From Pandoraea pneumonica (GTDB lineage Bacteria > Pseudomonadota > Gammaproteobacteria > Burkholderiales > Burkholderiaceae), in NCBI RefSeq assembly GCF_902459645.1, contig NZ_CABPSK010000003.1, forward strand, positions 310,001 to 374,000: a stretch of DNA of 64,000 bases, in the 5' to 3' direction. A program made the translations under genes and the position numbers. The notes under the pieces are model-generated. The model was not told the DNA's origin and made no database searches. It saw only the letters and a list, made by a program, of their open reading frames with translations. This document shows, in pieces, positions 53,329-61,454 of this stretch. Within the stretch, counting starts at the first letter, position 1. The number at the start of each line of letters is the position of its first letter.

Positions 53329-53973
53329 TCATTCATACAGCCATTTCGAGGCGAGCCGGGTCACACGCGGCATGATCACGTAAGTCATCAACCCGACGAT
53401 GACGGCGGCGACCACGAGTTTGGCGAAGATCGTATTAGTCAGCCAAGGCAAGCTGGCTGCCAGCCAATGCACGGGTAACGGCACCACCACCGTGAGCGGA
53501 AAGATCACCGACAGCGTCAGCAGAAACTGCTTATAGCGCTTAGCGGGTTTTTGTCCCGGTGCCGGGTGAAACCAGAACTCGAGCCCGGTGATCGTCTGAC
53601 GCCGCTCGTCACTCGCCAGAAACGGCATCACCTCGCTGAGCAAGGTCTGCCGCGCATCCGACTCGAACCAATCTTCCGCATGCGCTAGCGAGTCGAAACG
53701 CAACGTCACGGTGTAGACCGTCGAGCCCGCCGCAGGACGAAGGACATGCACACCACGGTGCCCGGGGAATCGTTCCGCGATCGGCACAATGCGCTTGAGC
53801 CATGCTTCGTACGCGGCAACGGACTCCGGGCGAATGTGATGCTCGATGACGGCCGTCACACTCTCGGGACGCGGCAAACTGCGTGCCGAAAGATCGCCCA
53901 GCGAGGCGCTACGCAGCGAGGGATCGCGCGGATCCATGGAATCTGTGGCGGCGGTGGTTTCGGCTTGATGCAT
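53329..53973 (-). CDS. Antibiotic biosynthesis monooxygenase-domain membrane protein
   Basis: This 214-residue protein has an ABM-like ferredoxin-fold domain (residues ~38-130, SVTAVIEHHIRPESVAAYEAW ... YTVTLRFDSLAHAEDW) followed by two hydrophobic helices (FLLTLSVIFPLTVVVPLPVHWL; LVVAAVIVGLMTYVIMP). Similar ABM-plus-two-helix proteins are common but uncharacterised. It is the last gene of a long minus-strand cluster, 22 bases after the zinc-finger gene. Confidence 0.82.
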   Translation of the reverse strand: MHQAETTAATDSMDPRDPSLRSASLGDLSARSLPRPESVTAVIEHHIRPESVAAYEAWLKRIVPIAERFPGHRGVHVLRPAAGSTVYTVTLRFDSLAHAEDWFESDARQTLLSEVMPFLASDERRQTITGLEFWFHPAPGQKPAKRYKQFLLTLSVIFPLTVVVPLPVHWLAASLPWLTNTIFAKLVVAAVIVGLMTYVIMPRVTRLASKWLYE

Positions 53974-53995
53974 AAGATCCTCTTCGAATTGTTAT

Positions 53996-54304
53996 TTAGA
54001 CGTAGCGCGGAATCGGCCCGTTTTGCGGCGTCGTATCGTCGCCCAAGTCCAGCATGACGCGATCGACATAGCACCAGCCCCAGCCTTCCGGCGGGTCGTA
54101 GCCCTCGATGATCGGATGACCGGTTTCGTGGAAATGCGCGTTAGCGTGGCGGTTCGGCGAGTCGTCGCAGCACCCCACGTGGCCGCACGTGCGGCACAGT
54201 CGCAAATGCACCCAACGGCTGCCGGTTTTCAGACACTCTTCGCAACCGAGTGCGCTGGGTGTGACGTGTTGAATGCTGTCGGTATGCGTGCAACGTTTGG
54301 ACAT
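53996..54304 (-). CDS. UBP-type zinc-finger protein
   Basis: This 102-residue protein is almost entirely a ZnF-UBP domain: CEECLKTGSRWVHLRLCRTCGHVGCCDDSPNRHANAHFHETGHP, with the usual Cys and His ligands. In eukaryotes the domain binds ubiquitin C-termini; the role in bacteria, which lack ubiquitin, is unknown. GAGGAG precedes the ATG. It follows the flavoprotein gene after 12 bases, a pairing I have seen repeatedly in related bacteria. Confidence 0.92.
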   Translation of the reverse strand: MSKRCTHTDSIQHVTPSALGCEECLKTGSRWVHLRLCRTCGHVGCCDDSPNRHANAHFHETGHPIIEGYDPPEGWGWCYVDRVMLDLGDDTTPQNGPIPRYV

Positions 54305-54316
54305 GGCGATCTCTCC

Positions 54317-55597
54317 TCAGAGGGTTGCGAGATGCTGATGGATAAACGCGACTGCCATTGCGCCTTCGCCCACCGCGGACGCGACGCGCTTCATCGAGCC
54401 ATGCCGCACGTCGCCCACGGCGAACGAACCCGGCACACTCGTTTCCAGCGGAAACGGGGCACGCGCGAGCGGCCAGCCCGCCGCCGCCAACATCGCCGGG
54501 GTGAGATCCGGTCCGGTGACGAGATAGCCGGAGCCATCGCGCGTAATGGCGGTATCGCGCGCCCAATCGGTATTGGGCAAACCGCCGATACAGACGAACA
54601 AATGATGCGTCGCCAGATGTTGCTCCGCACCGCTCGCACGTTCGCGCACCGTGATCGCCTCCAGAAAGCGATCGCCATGCAACGCACTCACTTCGCAGCC
54701 CGTGACCACCCGAATGTTGGCCGTGCCTTGAATCTTCTGAATCAGATAATCGGACAACGTATCGGCCAAGCGCGCACCGCGCACCAGCATGACAACTTCG
54801 CGCGCATAAGCCGACAGATGCATCGCAGCCTGCCCCGCCGAATTGCCACCGCCGACCACATACACCGTCTCGCCGGTACACATCGGCGCTTCGCTCGCAC
54901 CGGCGCCGTAAAAAAGCCCCAGCCCCTGCAACCGCGCCTCGTCTGGCAGACCGAGACGGCGCCACTCGATGCCGGTCGCGCAAATGTTGGTGCTCGCGCT
55001 TAGCTGTGTGCCGTCGGCCAGATCGACATGAATGCCGCGCTCGGCAAACACGGCGTACACGCCCTCGCGTAGACGAAGAATTTCTGCCCCAAAGCGCACC
55101 GCCTGCTGACGCGCACGCTCGGCAAGTTCACCGCCGCTAATGCCCTGCGGAAACCCCAGATAGTTCTCGATCAACGACGAGTTACCCGCCTGTCCGCCGA
55201 CCGCATCGCGCTCGACGAGCACCGTGTTCAACCCTTCCGAAGCGGCATACACCGCCGCACTCAACCCCGCCGGGCCAGCACCGTAGATGGACACGTCATA
55301 CGCCTTCCGGCGGGGCTTTTCCACCCATCCCAGCCGCCGCGCAACGTTTGCGACAGTCGGGTTGAACAACCGCGTTCCATCGGGAAACTCACACACCGGC
55401 AGCCCCGGATCGTCCAATCCCCGAATACCGGGAATGCGGCGCGCCGCCGCTTCATCCAACTCGACCCAGTCGAAGGTGACCACACTTCGGCTCAGGAAAT
55501 CGCGAATCTCAAATGCACGTGCAGAGATGGCAAGCCCGAGCAAGCGCACTCGGGGGCGTGGGGTGTCAATCGGATCGGCAGCGGCGGGCGATGTCAT
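54317..55597 (-). CDS. Thioredoxin-reductase-like flavoprotein without the CxxC motif, with N-terminal thioredoxin-fold extension
   Basis: This 426-residue protein has an N-terminal ~95-residue region resembling a glutaredoxin-like fold (SARAFEIRDFLSRS ... LPVCEFPDGTRLFNPTVANVARRLG). A TrxR-like domain follows, with the FAD site GAGPAG (106-111), GGQAGNSSLIENYLGFP and the NAD(P)H site VVGGGNSAGQAA. Where thioredoxin reductase has CAxC, this protein reads GLFYGAGASEAPM, so it lacks the redox disulfide. The C-terminal VGDVRHGSMKRVASAVGEGAMA is the second FAD segment. The electron acceptor is unknown. Confidence 0.88.
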   Translation of the reverse strand: MTSPAAADPIDTPRPRVRLLGLAISARAFEIRDFLSRSVVTFDWVELDEAAARRIPGIRGLDDPGLPVCEFPDGTRLFNPTVANVARRLGWVEKPRRKAYDVSIYGAGPAGLSAAVYAASEGLNTVLVERDAVGGQAGNSSLIENYLGFPQGISGGELAERARQQAVRFGAEILRLREGVYAVFAERGIHVDLADGTQLSASTNICATGIEWRRLGLPDEARLQGLGLFYGAGASEAPMCTGETVYVVGGGNSAGQAAMHLSAYAREVVMLVRGARLADTLSDYLIQKIQGTANIRVVTGCEVSALHGDRFLEAITVRERASGAEQHLATHHLFVCIGGLPNTDWARDTAITRDGSGYLVTGPDLTPAMLAAAGWPLARAPFPLETSVPGSFAVGDVRHGSMKRVASAVGEGAMAVAFIHQHLATL

Positions 55598-55612
55598 GAC
55601 AGCTCCGTGTCG

Positions 55613-55930
55613 TTACAAACCGAGCAAGGTGCGGCCTTCATCGGCCAGCAAGTCGTGCGTCTCGGGATGCGCACGCATATAAGCCGCAAACACGGGGCAC
55701 TGCGGAATGACACGCAGACCACGCTCCCGCGCCGAGGCCAGCCCCGCCAGCACCAACTTCGTGGCGATGCCTTGGCCACGCAACGCGTCGGGCACCAGCG
55801 TGTGAATGAACGTAATGACGTTGCCCTCCAGCGAGTAGATCGCAACGGCGTGTTCGCCTTGCACCGTGTACTCGAAGCGGTGCTTTGCCGGGTTGTCTTG
55901 CACCTGAATCGGCGTGGTCGAAGTGGTCAT
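55613..55930 (-). CDS. Small GNAT-fold acetyltransferase (YjdJ-like)
   Basis: This 105-residue mini-GNAT has the acetyl-CoA loop VPDALRGQGIATKLVLAGL and the C-terminal VIPQCPVFAAYMRAHPE typical of this small family. The substrate is unknown. It lies 15 bases upstream of the flavoprotein gene in the same cluster. Confidence 0.9.
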   Translation of the reverse strand: MTTSTTPIQVQDNPAKHRFEYTVQGEHAVAIYSLEGNVITFIHTLVPDALRGQGIATKLVLAGLASARERGLRVIPQCPVFAAYMRAHPETHDLLADEGRTLLGL

Positions 55931-55984
55931 GAAAGTTTCTCGATGAGGGGGCGCGGTTTTACACGCCCCCGGGGCATGTGCCCC

Positions 55985-56806
55985 TTAGCCCTTGATGAAT
56001 GCCAGCAAATCGGCGTTGAGTTGATCGGCGTGGGTGGTCGCAGTGGCGTGCGGTGCGCCTGCATAGACCTTCAACTGCGCGCCCTTGATCATCTCCGCCG
56101 CGATCTTGCCGGTCGCCTCGAACGGCACCACTTGATCGTCGTCACCGTGAATCACGAGCGTGGGCACGTCGATCTTCGCCATGTCAGGGCGGAAATCCGT
56201 TTCGGAAAATGCCGTCACGCAATCGATGGTGGCTTTGATCGACGCCTGCAACGCGATCTGCAACGTCTGCTTGAGGACGCCTTGCGACACCTTCGCGCCC
56301 GGCCGATTGGTGCCGTAGAACACCGTGCTGAAGTCATCGATGAACTGCGGCCGATCGGCGGCAAGACCTGCACGGATACCGGCAAAAACAGAGGCATCCG
56401 GCCCCATCGGGTGATCGGCCGTCTTGACGAAAAGCGGCGTCACGGCGCTGATGAGTGCGAGCTTGGCAATCCGCGAGCTGCCTTTACGGGCGATGTAGCG
56501 CGTCACGTCGCCCCCACCCATCGAGAAGCCAGCGAGGATCACGTTCTTCAGATCGAGCGCTTCGATGAGCTCGCCGATGTCGTCGGCGAACGTGTCGTAG
56601 TCGTAGCCGGTCCACGGCTGGCTCGAACGGCCGAAACCCCGGCGGTCGAACGCAATGGCGCGGTAGCCGCGCTCGGCGAAGAACAGCATCTGGGCATCCC
56701 ACATGTCGGCGCTCAGCGGCCAGCCATGGCTAAAGAGAATCGGCTGGCCCGAGCCCCAGTCCTTGTAGTAAAGCTCGGTGCCGTCGCGCAAAGTCAGAGT
56801 CGTCAT
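55985..56806 (-). CDS. Alpha/beta hydrolase (non-haem chloroperoxidase/arylesterase type)
   Basis: This 273-residue hydrolase has the oxyanion HGWP, the nucleophile Ser95 in GFSMGGG, Asp in [11 protein letters not shown] and His in [10 protein letters not shown]. The sequence [20 protein letters not shown] is typical of esterases annotated as cofactor-free chloroperoxidases. It is cytoplasmic. The natural substrate is unknown. I chose ATG 56806. Confidence 0.9.
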   Translation of the reverse strand: MTTLTLRDGTELYYKDWGSGQPILFSHGWPLSADMWDAQMLFFAERGYRAIAFDRRGFGRSSQPWTGYDYDTFADDIGELIEALDLKNVILAGFSMGGGDVTRYIARKGSSRIAKLALISAVTPLFVKTADHPMGPDASVFAGIRAGLAADRPQFIDDFSTVFYGTNRPGAKVSQGVLKQTLQIALQASIKATIDCVTAFSETDFRPDMAKIDVPTLVIHGDDDQVVPFEATGKIAAEMIKGAQLKVYAGAPHATATTHADQLNADLLAFIKG

Positions 56807-56879
56807 GATTTTTTCCAAAGAAATGGGGGAAACGAGATCGAGAAAACGAAGCACTTACCGAAGCAATTACCGCTGCCGT

Positions 56880-57293
56880 TTAGGCATCCGCACGGGCTTT
56901 CCAGTCGTGCCATGCCACCAGCAAAAAACCACCCACCAAACCGAGATGCTCGAAGAACGCGTTCTCGGCCATGAAGCGCTCGGGCTGCGGCATCTCCCAG
57001 AAGCGCAGCGCCAAGAAAGTGGCGAACAACGTGAACGCCGCCAGGGCCAAGGCCCCCAGCCACCGATAGAAGCCGGTGAGGATGAGCAGCGACGCGCCCA
57101 ACTCCAGCACGATGACGGCCGCCGCCATCGGTGCCGCGGGCGACACGCCGAAGTGCTGCATTTCGGCGATCGCGGCGTTGAAATCGAACGCCTTATCGAG
57201 GCCGCCCTGCAAGTAGGCGGCACACAACAGCAACAGTGCGATCCACCGCAGTGCGGGCGCGGGTTGCCAACGCGCAAGGGTTGACGTGTTCAT
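56880..57293 (-). CDS. DoxX-family membrane protein
   Basis: This 137-residue protein with four hydrophobic helices matches DoxX: LRWIALLLLCAAYLQGGLDKAFDF, then AAAVIVLELGASLLILTGFYRWLGALALAAFTLFATF. DoxX proteins are linked to redox and thiol stress in some bacteria. Only two bases separate it from the upstream amidohydrolase stop, so they are cotranscribed. Confidence 0.87.
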   Translation of the reverse strand: MNTSTLARWQPAPALRWIALLLLCAAYLQGGLDKAFDFNAAIAEMQHFGVSPAAPMAAAVIVLELGASLLILTGFYRWLGALALAAFTLFATFLALRFWEMPQPERFMAENAFFEHLGLVGGFLLVAWHDWKARADA

Positions 57294-57295
57294 CG

Positions 57296-59209
57296 TCACA
57301 CCGCCCAGCAGGCACAACCCAGCGCGCCCCAGAAGCCCTTCAGATCGGACACGGGCAGCTTGCTGCTCCACGCCGTCGCATGCCGGTGACCGTGCACGTT
57401 GCAGTTGTTGGCGCAGGCACAGGCCGCTGCGGCGTTGTGCAGTGCCTTCTGCATCGGCGTGCCTTGTGCCGACGTTTCCTTATCTGCCCATCCGGCATAA
57501 CCGCCGAACGTGCGGGCAGGCGACCAGTCGGGCATCGCTACCGGCGGCGTGCCTTCGTCGAACGAGGCAAACGGACCCGCCCCGTAGACCACTTTGCCGC
57601 CAACCATGGTGAGCAGCGCGGTGGTGTCGGCAATATCCGATTCGGCACAGCCGAAGAAGTCGCGATCCGGCACGATCAGATCGGCCAGTTGACCCGCTTC
57701 GATACGGCCCTTCTTGCCGACTTCGTTCGAGAACCACGTGACCTTCTCGGTCCACATGCGCAGCGCCGTCTCGCGATCCACGCAGTTGGCCTGCGGGTAA
57801 AGCTGCATGCCGCCCACCGTTTTGCCCGTGACCAGCCACGACAGCGACACCCACGGGTTGTAGCTCGCCACGCGCGTCGCGTCGGTCCCGGCCGACACAT
57901 TCACGCCCTTCTCCAACATGCGCTTGACCGGCGGCGTTGCCTCGGCAGCGCCTGCACCGTAACGCTCGACGAAATACTCGCCTTGATATGCCATCCGATG
58001 CTGCACGGCGATACCGCCACCGAGTGCCGCGATGCGATCGATCGACTTCTCGGAGATCGTTTCGCAGTGATCGAAGAACCAGTTCAGGCCTTCGAGCGGC
58101 GTGTCTTGATTTACCTTTTCGAACACATCGAGCGCTCGCTCGATGGTCTCGTCGTACGTCGCGTGCAGACGCCACGGCCAGCGGTTCTGTGCGAGTACAC
58201 GCACCACTTCTTCGAGTTCGCCTTCCATCTCCGGCGCCATGTCCGGGCGCGGCTGGCGGAAGTCTTCGAAGTCGGCGGCGGAGAACACCAGCATCTCGCC
58301 CGCGCCGTTATGGCGGAAGTAGTCGTCGCCCTGCTTGTACTTGGACGTTGCGGTCCAGTTCAGAAAGTCTTCCTTTTCCTGCTTCGGCTTTTGCGTGAAC
58401 AGGTTGTAGGCGAGGCGAATTGTGAGTTGACCGGCGTCGGCCAACTGCTGAATCACCTGATAGTCCTCGGGGTAGTTCTGGAAGCCACCGCCAGCATCGA
58501 TCGCGCCGGTCACGCCAAGGCGATTGAGCTCACGCATGAAGTGGCGCGTGGAGTTGACCTGATAGTCCAACGGCAGCTTGGGGCCTTTGGCCAGCGTGGC
58601 GTAGAGAATCGAGGCATTGGGTTTGGCGAGCAGCAAGCCCGTGGGGTTGCCCGCGCTATCGCGCACAATCTCGCCGCCCGGCGGCGCCGGCGTATCTCGC
58701 GTGTAGCCCACAGCGCGCAATGCGGCGCCGTTGAGCAAAGCGCGGTCATACAAATGCAGGATGAAGACCGGGGTGTCGGGGGCCACGGCATTGAGTTCGG
58801 CGATGGTCGGCAGGCGCTTCTCGGCAAACTGATGCTCGGTGAAGCCGCCGACCACACGCACCCATTGCGGTGCGGGCGTGATTGCCACCTGACGCTTGAG
58901 CATGCCCATCGCGTCGGCCAGGCTGCGCACGCCGTCCCAGCGCAATTCCAGATTGAAGTTCAGGCCGCCGCGAATGATGTGCAGGTGGTTGTCGATCAGG
59001 CCCGGCAGCACCGGCTTGCCCTTCAAATCGATGACTCGGGTGTTGTCGCCTGCAAGGGGCAGGACTTCTTCGGTACGGCCAACGCGCACGAAGCGGCCGT
59101 CTTTGATGGCCACAGCACTCGCCGTGGGATTGGTGCGGTCCAGCGTGGTAAAGCGCCCGTTGTGCAGGATGACGTCGGGGGTAGCGGTCGAGGCGTTGGT
59201 GGCGGTCAT
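57296..59209 (-). CDS. Amidohydrolase (YtcJ-like) with Cys/His-rich C-terminal tail
   Basis: This 637-residue metal-dependent amidohydrolase is of the Amidohydro_3/YtcJ group. The metal ligands HLH are at residues 75-77 (DNHLHI), with downstream RLHATYDET, DHCETI and SAGTDATRVASYNPW. The last ~47 residues carry five Cys (597, 599, 603, 632, 634) and three closely spaced His (606, 608, 610), a pattern not needed for the core fold and possibly a metal-binding tail. The substrate is unknown; family members act on N-acyl amino acids or formamides. Confidence 0.87.
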   Translation of the reverse strand: MTATNASTATPDVILHNGRFTTLDRTNPTASAVAIKDGRFVRVGRTEEVLPLAGDNTRVIDLKGKPVLPGLIDNHLHIIRGGLNFNLELRWDGVRSLADAMGMLKRQVAITPAPQWVRVVGGFTEHQFAEKRLPTIAELNAVAPDTPVFILHLYDRALLNGAALRAVGYTRDTPAPPGGEIVRDSAGNPTGLLLAKPNASILYATLAKGPKLPLDYQVNSTRHFMRELNRLGVTGAIDAGGGFQNYPEDYQVIQQLADAGQLTIRLAYNLFTQKPKQEKEDFLNWTATSKYKQGDDYFRHNGAGEMLVFSAADFEDFRQPRPDMAPEMEGELEEVVRVLAQNRWPWRLHATYDETIERALDVFEKVNQDTPLEGLNWFFDHCETISEKSIDRIAALGGGIAVQHRMAYQGEYFVERYGAGAAEATPPVKRMLEKGVNVSAGTDATRVASYNPWVSLSWLVTGKTVGGMQLYPQANCVDRETALRMWTEKVTWFSNEVGKKGRIEAGQLADLIVPDRDFFGCAESDIADTTALLTMVGGKVVYGAGPFASFDEGTPPVAMPDWSPARTFGGYAGWADKETSAQGTPMQKALHNAAAACACANNCNVHGHRHATAWSSKLPVSDLKGFWGALGCACWAV

Positions 59210-59260
59210 GTCGGGCTTCCTTGGCTTGGCGGAGTGGGACGTCTCAGGACTGGGAACAAG

Positions 59261-59283
59261 GCGCTCGCCATTTAGGCGAGCGC
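59261..59283. other. Perfect hairpin between xapX and the amidohydrolase gene
   Basis: GCGCTCGCC and GGCGAGCGC pair perfectly (9 bp) around a 5-nt loop, ATTTA. It lies in the 150-base gap, 52 bases before the amidohydrolase start, without a T-run. It may adjust expression between the first two genes of the cluster and the rest. Confidence 0.55.
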
Positions 59284-59319
59284 GACACCGGTTGCACGCG
59301 CTGCGTGGGCAGCGTGCGC

Positions 59320-59375
59320 TACGTGCGTTCTTCTGCGCTTTCTTCTGCGCTTTCTTCTATTACGTGCGTTCTTCT
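59320..59375. repeat. Tandem and duplicated repeats over the xapX stop codon
   Basis: Two identical 15-bp copies (TACGTGCGTTCTTCT at 59320-59334 and 59361-59375) flank two tandem 12-bp units (GCGCTTTCTTCT at 59335-59346 and 59347-59358). The xapX stop codon is at the edge of the second 15-bp copy. Confidence 0.8.
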
Positions 59376-59644
59376 TTGACGGGCGCGGCCGCAGCAACGT
59401 CGGTCTTGGCGCATCGCGGCAGCTCGCCGAACACATGCGGCTTGACCTGCTCTTTCAGCCACGAAGTCTGCACCGTGTCGGGCTTGATCCAGCCTTTGAC
59501 GAGGGGCGGAATCTGCTCACCGAGCAAGATTCCGAGAAGCCCCACCAGAGCGACGACCGGCGGTGCCGGGGAGCGCACGTGAAACATCGCGTAGATCACG
59601 CCAACCAGTACGCCGAGCGCCAGTGAAAGTAGGTAGGGCTTCAT
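59360..59644 (-). CDS. XapX-domain membrane protein
   Basis: This 94-residue protein starts MKPYLLSLALGVLVGVIYAMF and has two hydrophobic helices (YLLSLALGVLVGVIYAMF; PPVVALVGLLGILLGEQ) of the XapX/DUF1427 family. A charged tail ends KEERT, encoded by the repeat region. XapX genes often neighbour isochorismatase-like hydrolases, as here (14 bases away), but their function is unknown. Confidence 0.85.
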   Translation of the reverse strand: MKPYLLSLALGVLVGVIYAMFHVRSPAPPVVALVGLLGILLGEQIPPLVKGWIKPDTVQTSWLKEQVKPHVFGELPRCAKTDVAAAAPVKEERT

Positions 59645-59658
59645 CGTCTTCCTCCGGA

Positions 59659-60321
59659 TTAGCCTTCGTGAGCGCCAAACATCGTCTTGGCATAGTTGAT
59701 GCCGATGCCGTACGACCCGCCCCACTTCTTCGCGATACCCGTGGTCATGTCGTACGTGTCGGTGCGCGCCCAGTCACGTTGCAATTCGAGCAGATACTGC
59801 AACGACGTCATCGGGCGGGCGCCAGCCTGGATCATGCGCTCAACGGCGCGTTCGTGGGCTTCCGTCGAAACGTCGCCGCTGGCGTCGGTAATCACATACA
59901 CCTCGAAACCTTGATCGATCGCCGAGAGGGCCGGGCCCACGATGCAAACGCCGGTCCAGAGACCTGCGAGCACGATGCGCGACTTGCCGATCTCGTTCAC
60001 GCGGCGAATCACTGCCTCGTCTTCCCACGTGTTCATCGACGTACGGTCGAGCATCTTCTGCCCCGGGAACGGTGCGGTGACTTCTTCGAACATCGGGCCG
60101 CTGAAGCTCTTCTCAGCCACGGTGGTGAGGATGGTCGACACGCCGAAACCGGCAGCGGCGTTAGCAACCAGCGCGGCGTTGTTGCGCAGCGTGACGGCGT
60201 CGATCGAGTGCGTAGCGAAAGCCATCTGCGACTGGAAGTCGATCATGATCAGCGTGTGGTCTTGCGGCGTGAGCAGCAGCGAACCGGGCTTGGCGGCGGC
60301 GACGGGTTTGTTGAGGGCCAT
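59659..60321 (-). CDS. YcaC-like isochorismatase-family hydrolase
   Basis: This 220-residue cysteine hydrolase has Asp28 (IMIDFQSQMAF), a downstream lysine candidate, and nucleophile Cys126 in LAGLWTGVCIVGP, so unlike the hydrolase at 37.8-38.4 kb it retains the full set. It resembles the YcaC group, whose substrate is unsettled. TAGGAGA precedes the ATG. It is the first gene of the nine-gene minus-strand cluster and is divergent from a LysR regulator. Confidence 0.9.
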   Translation of the reverse strand: MALNKPVAAAKPGSLLLTPQDHTLIMIDFQSQMAFATHSIDAVTLRNNAALVANAAAGFGVSTILTTVAEKSFSGPMFEEVTAPFPGQKMLDRTSMNTWEDEAVIRRVNEIGKSRIVLAGLWTGVCIVGPALSAIDQGFEVYVITDASGDVSTEAHERAVERMIQAGARPMTSLQYLLELQRDWARTDTYDMTTGIAKKWGGSYGIGINYAKTMFGAHEG

Positions 60322-60509
60322 GGTAAGTCTCCTAGATTGCGTTGAATGACAGAAAAGTTAAAAACCAACGGGAAATCGCGTTTTACTGTTCGATAAAATT
60401 CACTAAATCAAACTCGGCGGCTCGTGTAAGCTTTCGTCTGTGTTTCCCGCCGCGTTGGAAGAAGTTTCGTCGGAATCAAGGCACGCGAGGTTGAAGGTTT
60501 TGACGACTT

Positions 60510-60530
60510 ATCATCGAAAATTTCGATGAT
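60510..60530. promoter_or_regulatory. LysR-type operator palindrome
   Basis: ATCATCGAAA, one central A, and TTTCGATGAT form a perfect 21-base palindrome containing the T-N11-A pattern of LysR sites. It lies 22-42 bases upstream of the LysR start codon in the divergent region. A run of six T follows, so it could also act in RNA. Confidence 0.65.
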
Positions 60531-60551
60531 CGATTTTTTGGAGAATCATCC

Positions 60552-61454
60552 GTGCTCAAGCTGTCTCTGGAAGCCATCGAAATCGTCGATGCCATCGCTC
60601 GGTACGGCTCGTTCGCCGCTGCGGCCGAACGGCTGCACAAAGTGCCGTCGACCATCTCGTACGCCGTCTCCAAACTGGAAGATCAACTCGGCCTTGCCCT
60701 ATTCGTTCGTAACGGACCGAGGGTGACGCTCACCGACGCGGGACAGGAGATGCTCAAGGAGGGCCGCTGGCTGCTGGCGGCGGCAAACCAGCTTGAATCA
60801 CGCATGCGGCAAATTGCGACCGGCTTCGAGGCGGAAATCCGGTTGGTTCACGATTCGCTGATCCCCACGAGCGCCTTCAATCCGGATATCTGCGCCTTCG
60901 AAGACCTGAACTGCGGCACACGCCTGCGCATTGGCACCGAGACGCTCACGGGGACTTGGGAGTTGTTGCGGGAAGGACGGGCGGATCTGGTGGTGGCGGC
61001 GGGGGAAGGACCGGCCAGCGGCGGCTATAAGGCCGTGGCGATCGGCACGCTGGATTTCGCGTTCTGCGTGAGCGCCAACCACCCGTTCACCAAGCTGGGC
61101 CGTCCGCTCACGCGGGACGACCTGCTGGAGAACACCGCCATCGTCGTGGGCGACGGGGCGCGCTCGCTGGCCGATCGCTCAGTGGGGCTGTTGCTGGGCC
61201 AGCGCCGGATCACGGTGCCCGGCATGCAGGCGAAGATTGCCGCCCAGTTGGCCGGGCTGGGCCACGGCTTTCTGCCGCGCGCCTGCGTGTGCGCGGAACT
61301 CAAGCGCGGTGCGCTGGTGGAATTGCAGGTCGAAGAGCCCCGCCCGCCGGAGACCTTCTGGCTGGCGTGGCGCACCGAGCGCATGGGCGAGGCGTTGAAA
61401 TGGTGGAGCCAGCGGCTTAGCCGGCCGTTGTTGCCCGAAATTCTGGCGCTTTAA
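60552..61454 (+). CDS. LysR-family transcription regulator
   Basis: This 300-residue regulator has the N-terminal helix-turn-helix (LEAIEIVDAIARYGSFAAAAERLHKVPSTISYAVSKLEDQLGLALF) and a C-terminal periplasmic-binding-like effector domain. The start is GTG at 60552 behind GGAG. It is divergent from the YcaC-like gene and is the obvious regulator of that cluster. Its TAA stop overlaps the stop of the converging anti-sigma gene. Confidence 0.93.
   Translation: MLKLSLEAIEIVDAIARYGSFAAAAERLHKVPSTISYAVSKLEDQLGLALFVRNGPRVTLTDAGQEMLKEGRWLLAAANQLESRMRQIATGFEAEIRLVHDSLIPTSAFNPDICAFEDLNCGTRLRIGTETLTGTWELLREGRADLVVAAGEGPASGGYKAVAIGTLDFAFCVSANHPFTKLGRPLTRDDLLENTAIVVGDGARSLADRSVGLLLGQRRITVPGMQAKIAAQLAGLGHGFLPRACVCAELKRGALVELQVEEPRPPETFWLAWRTERMGEALKWWSQRLSRPLLPEILAL

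Noticed and set aside
57236-59275. A 679-codon open frame antisense to the amidohydrolase gene
   Set aside because: Same composition artefact; no recognisable domain, while the opposite strand has intact metal-binding motifs.
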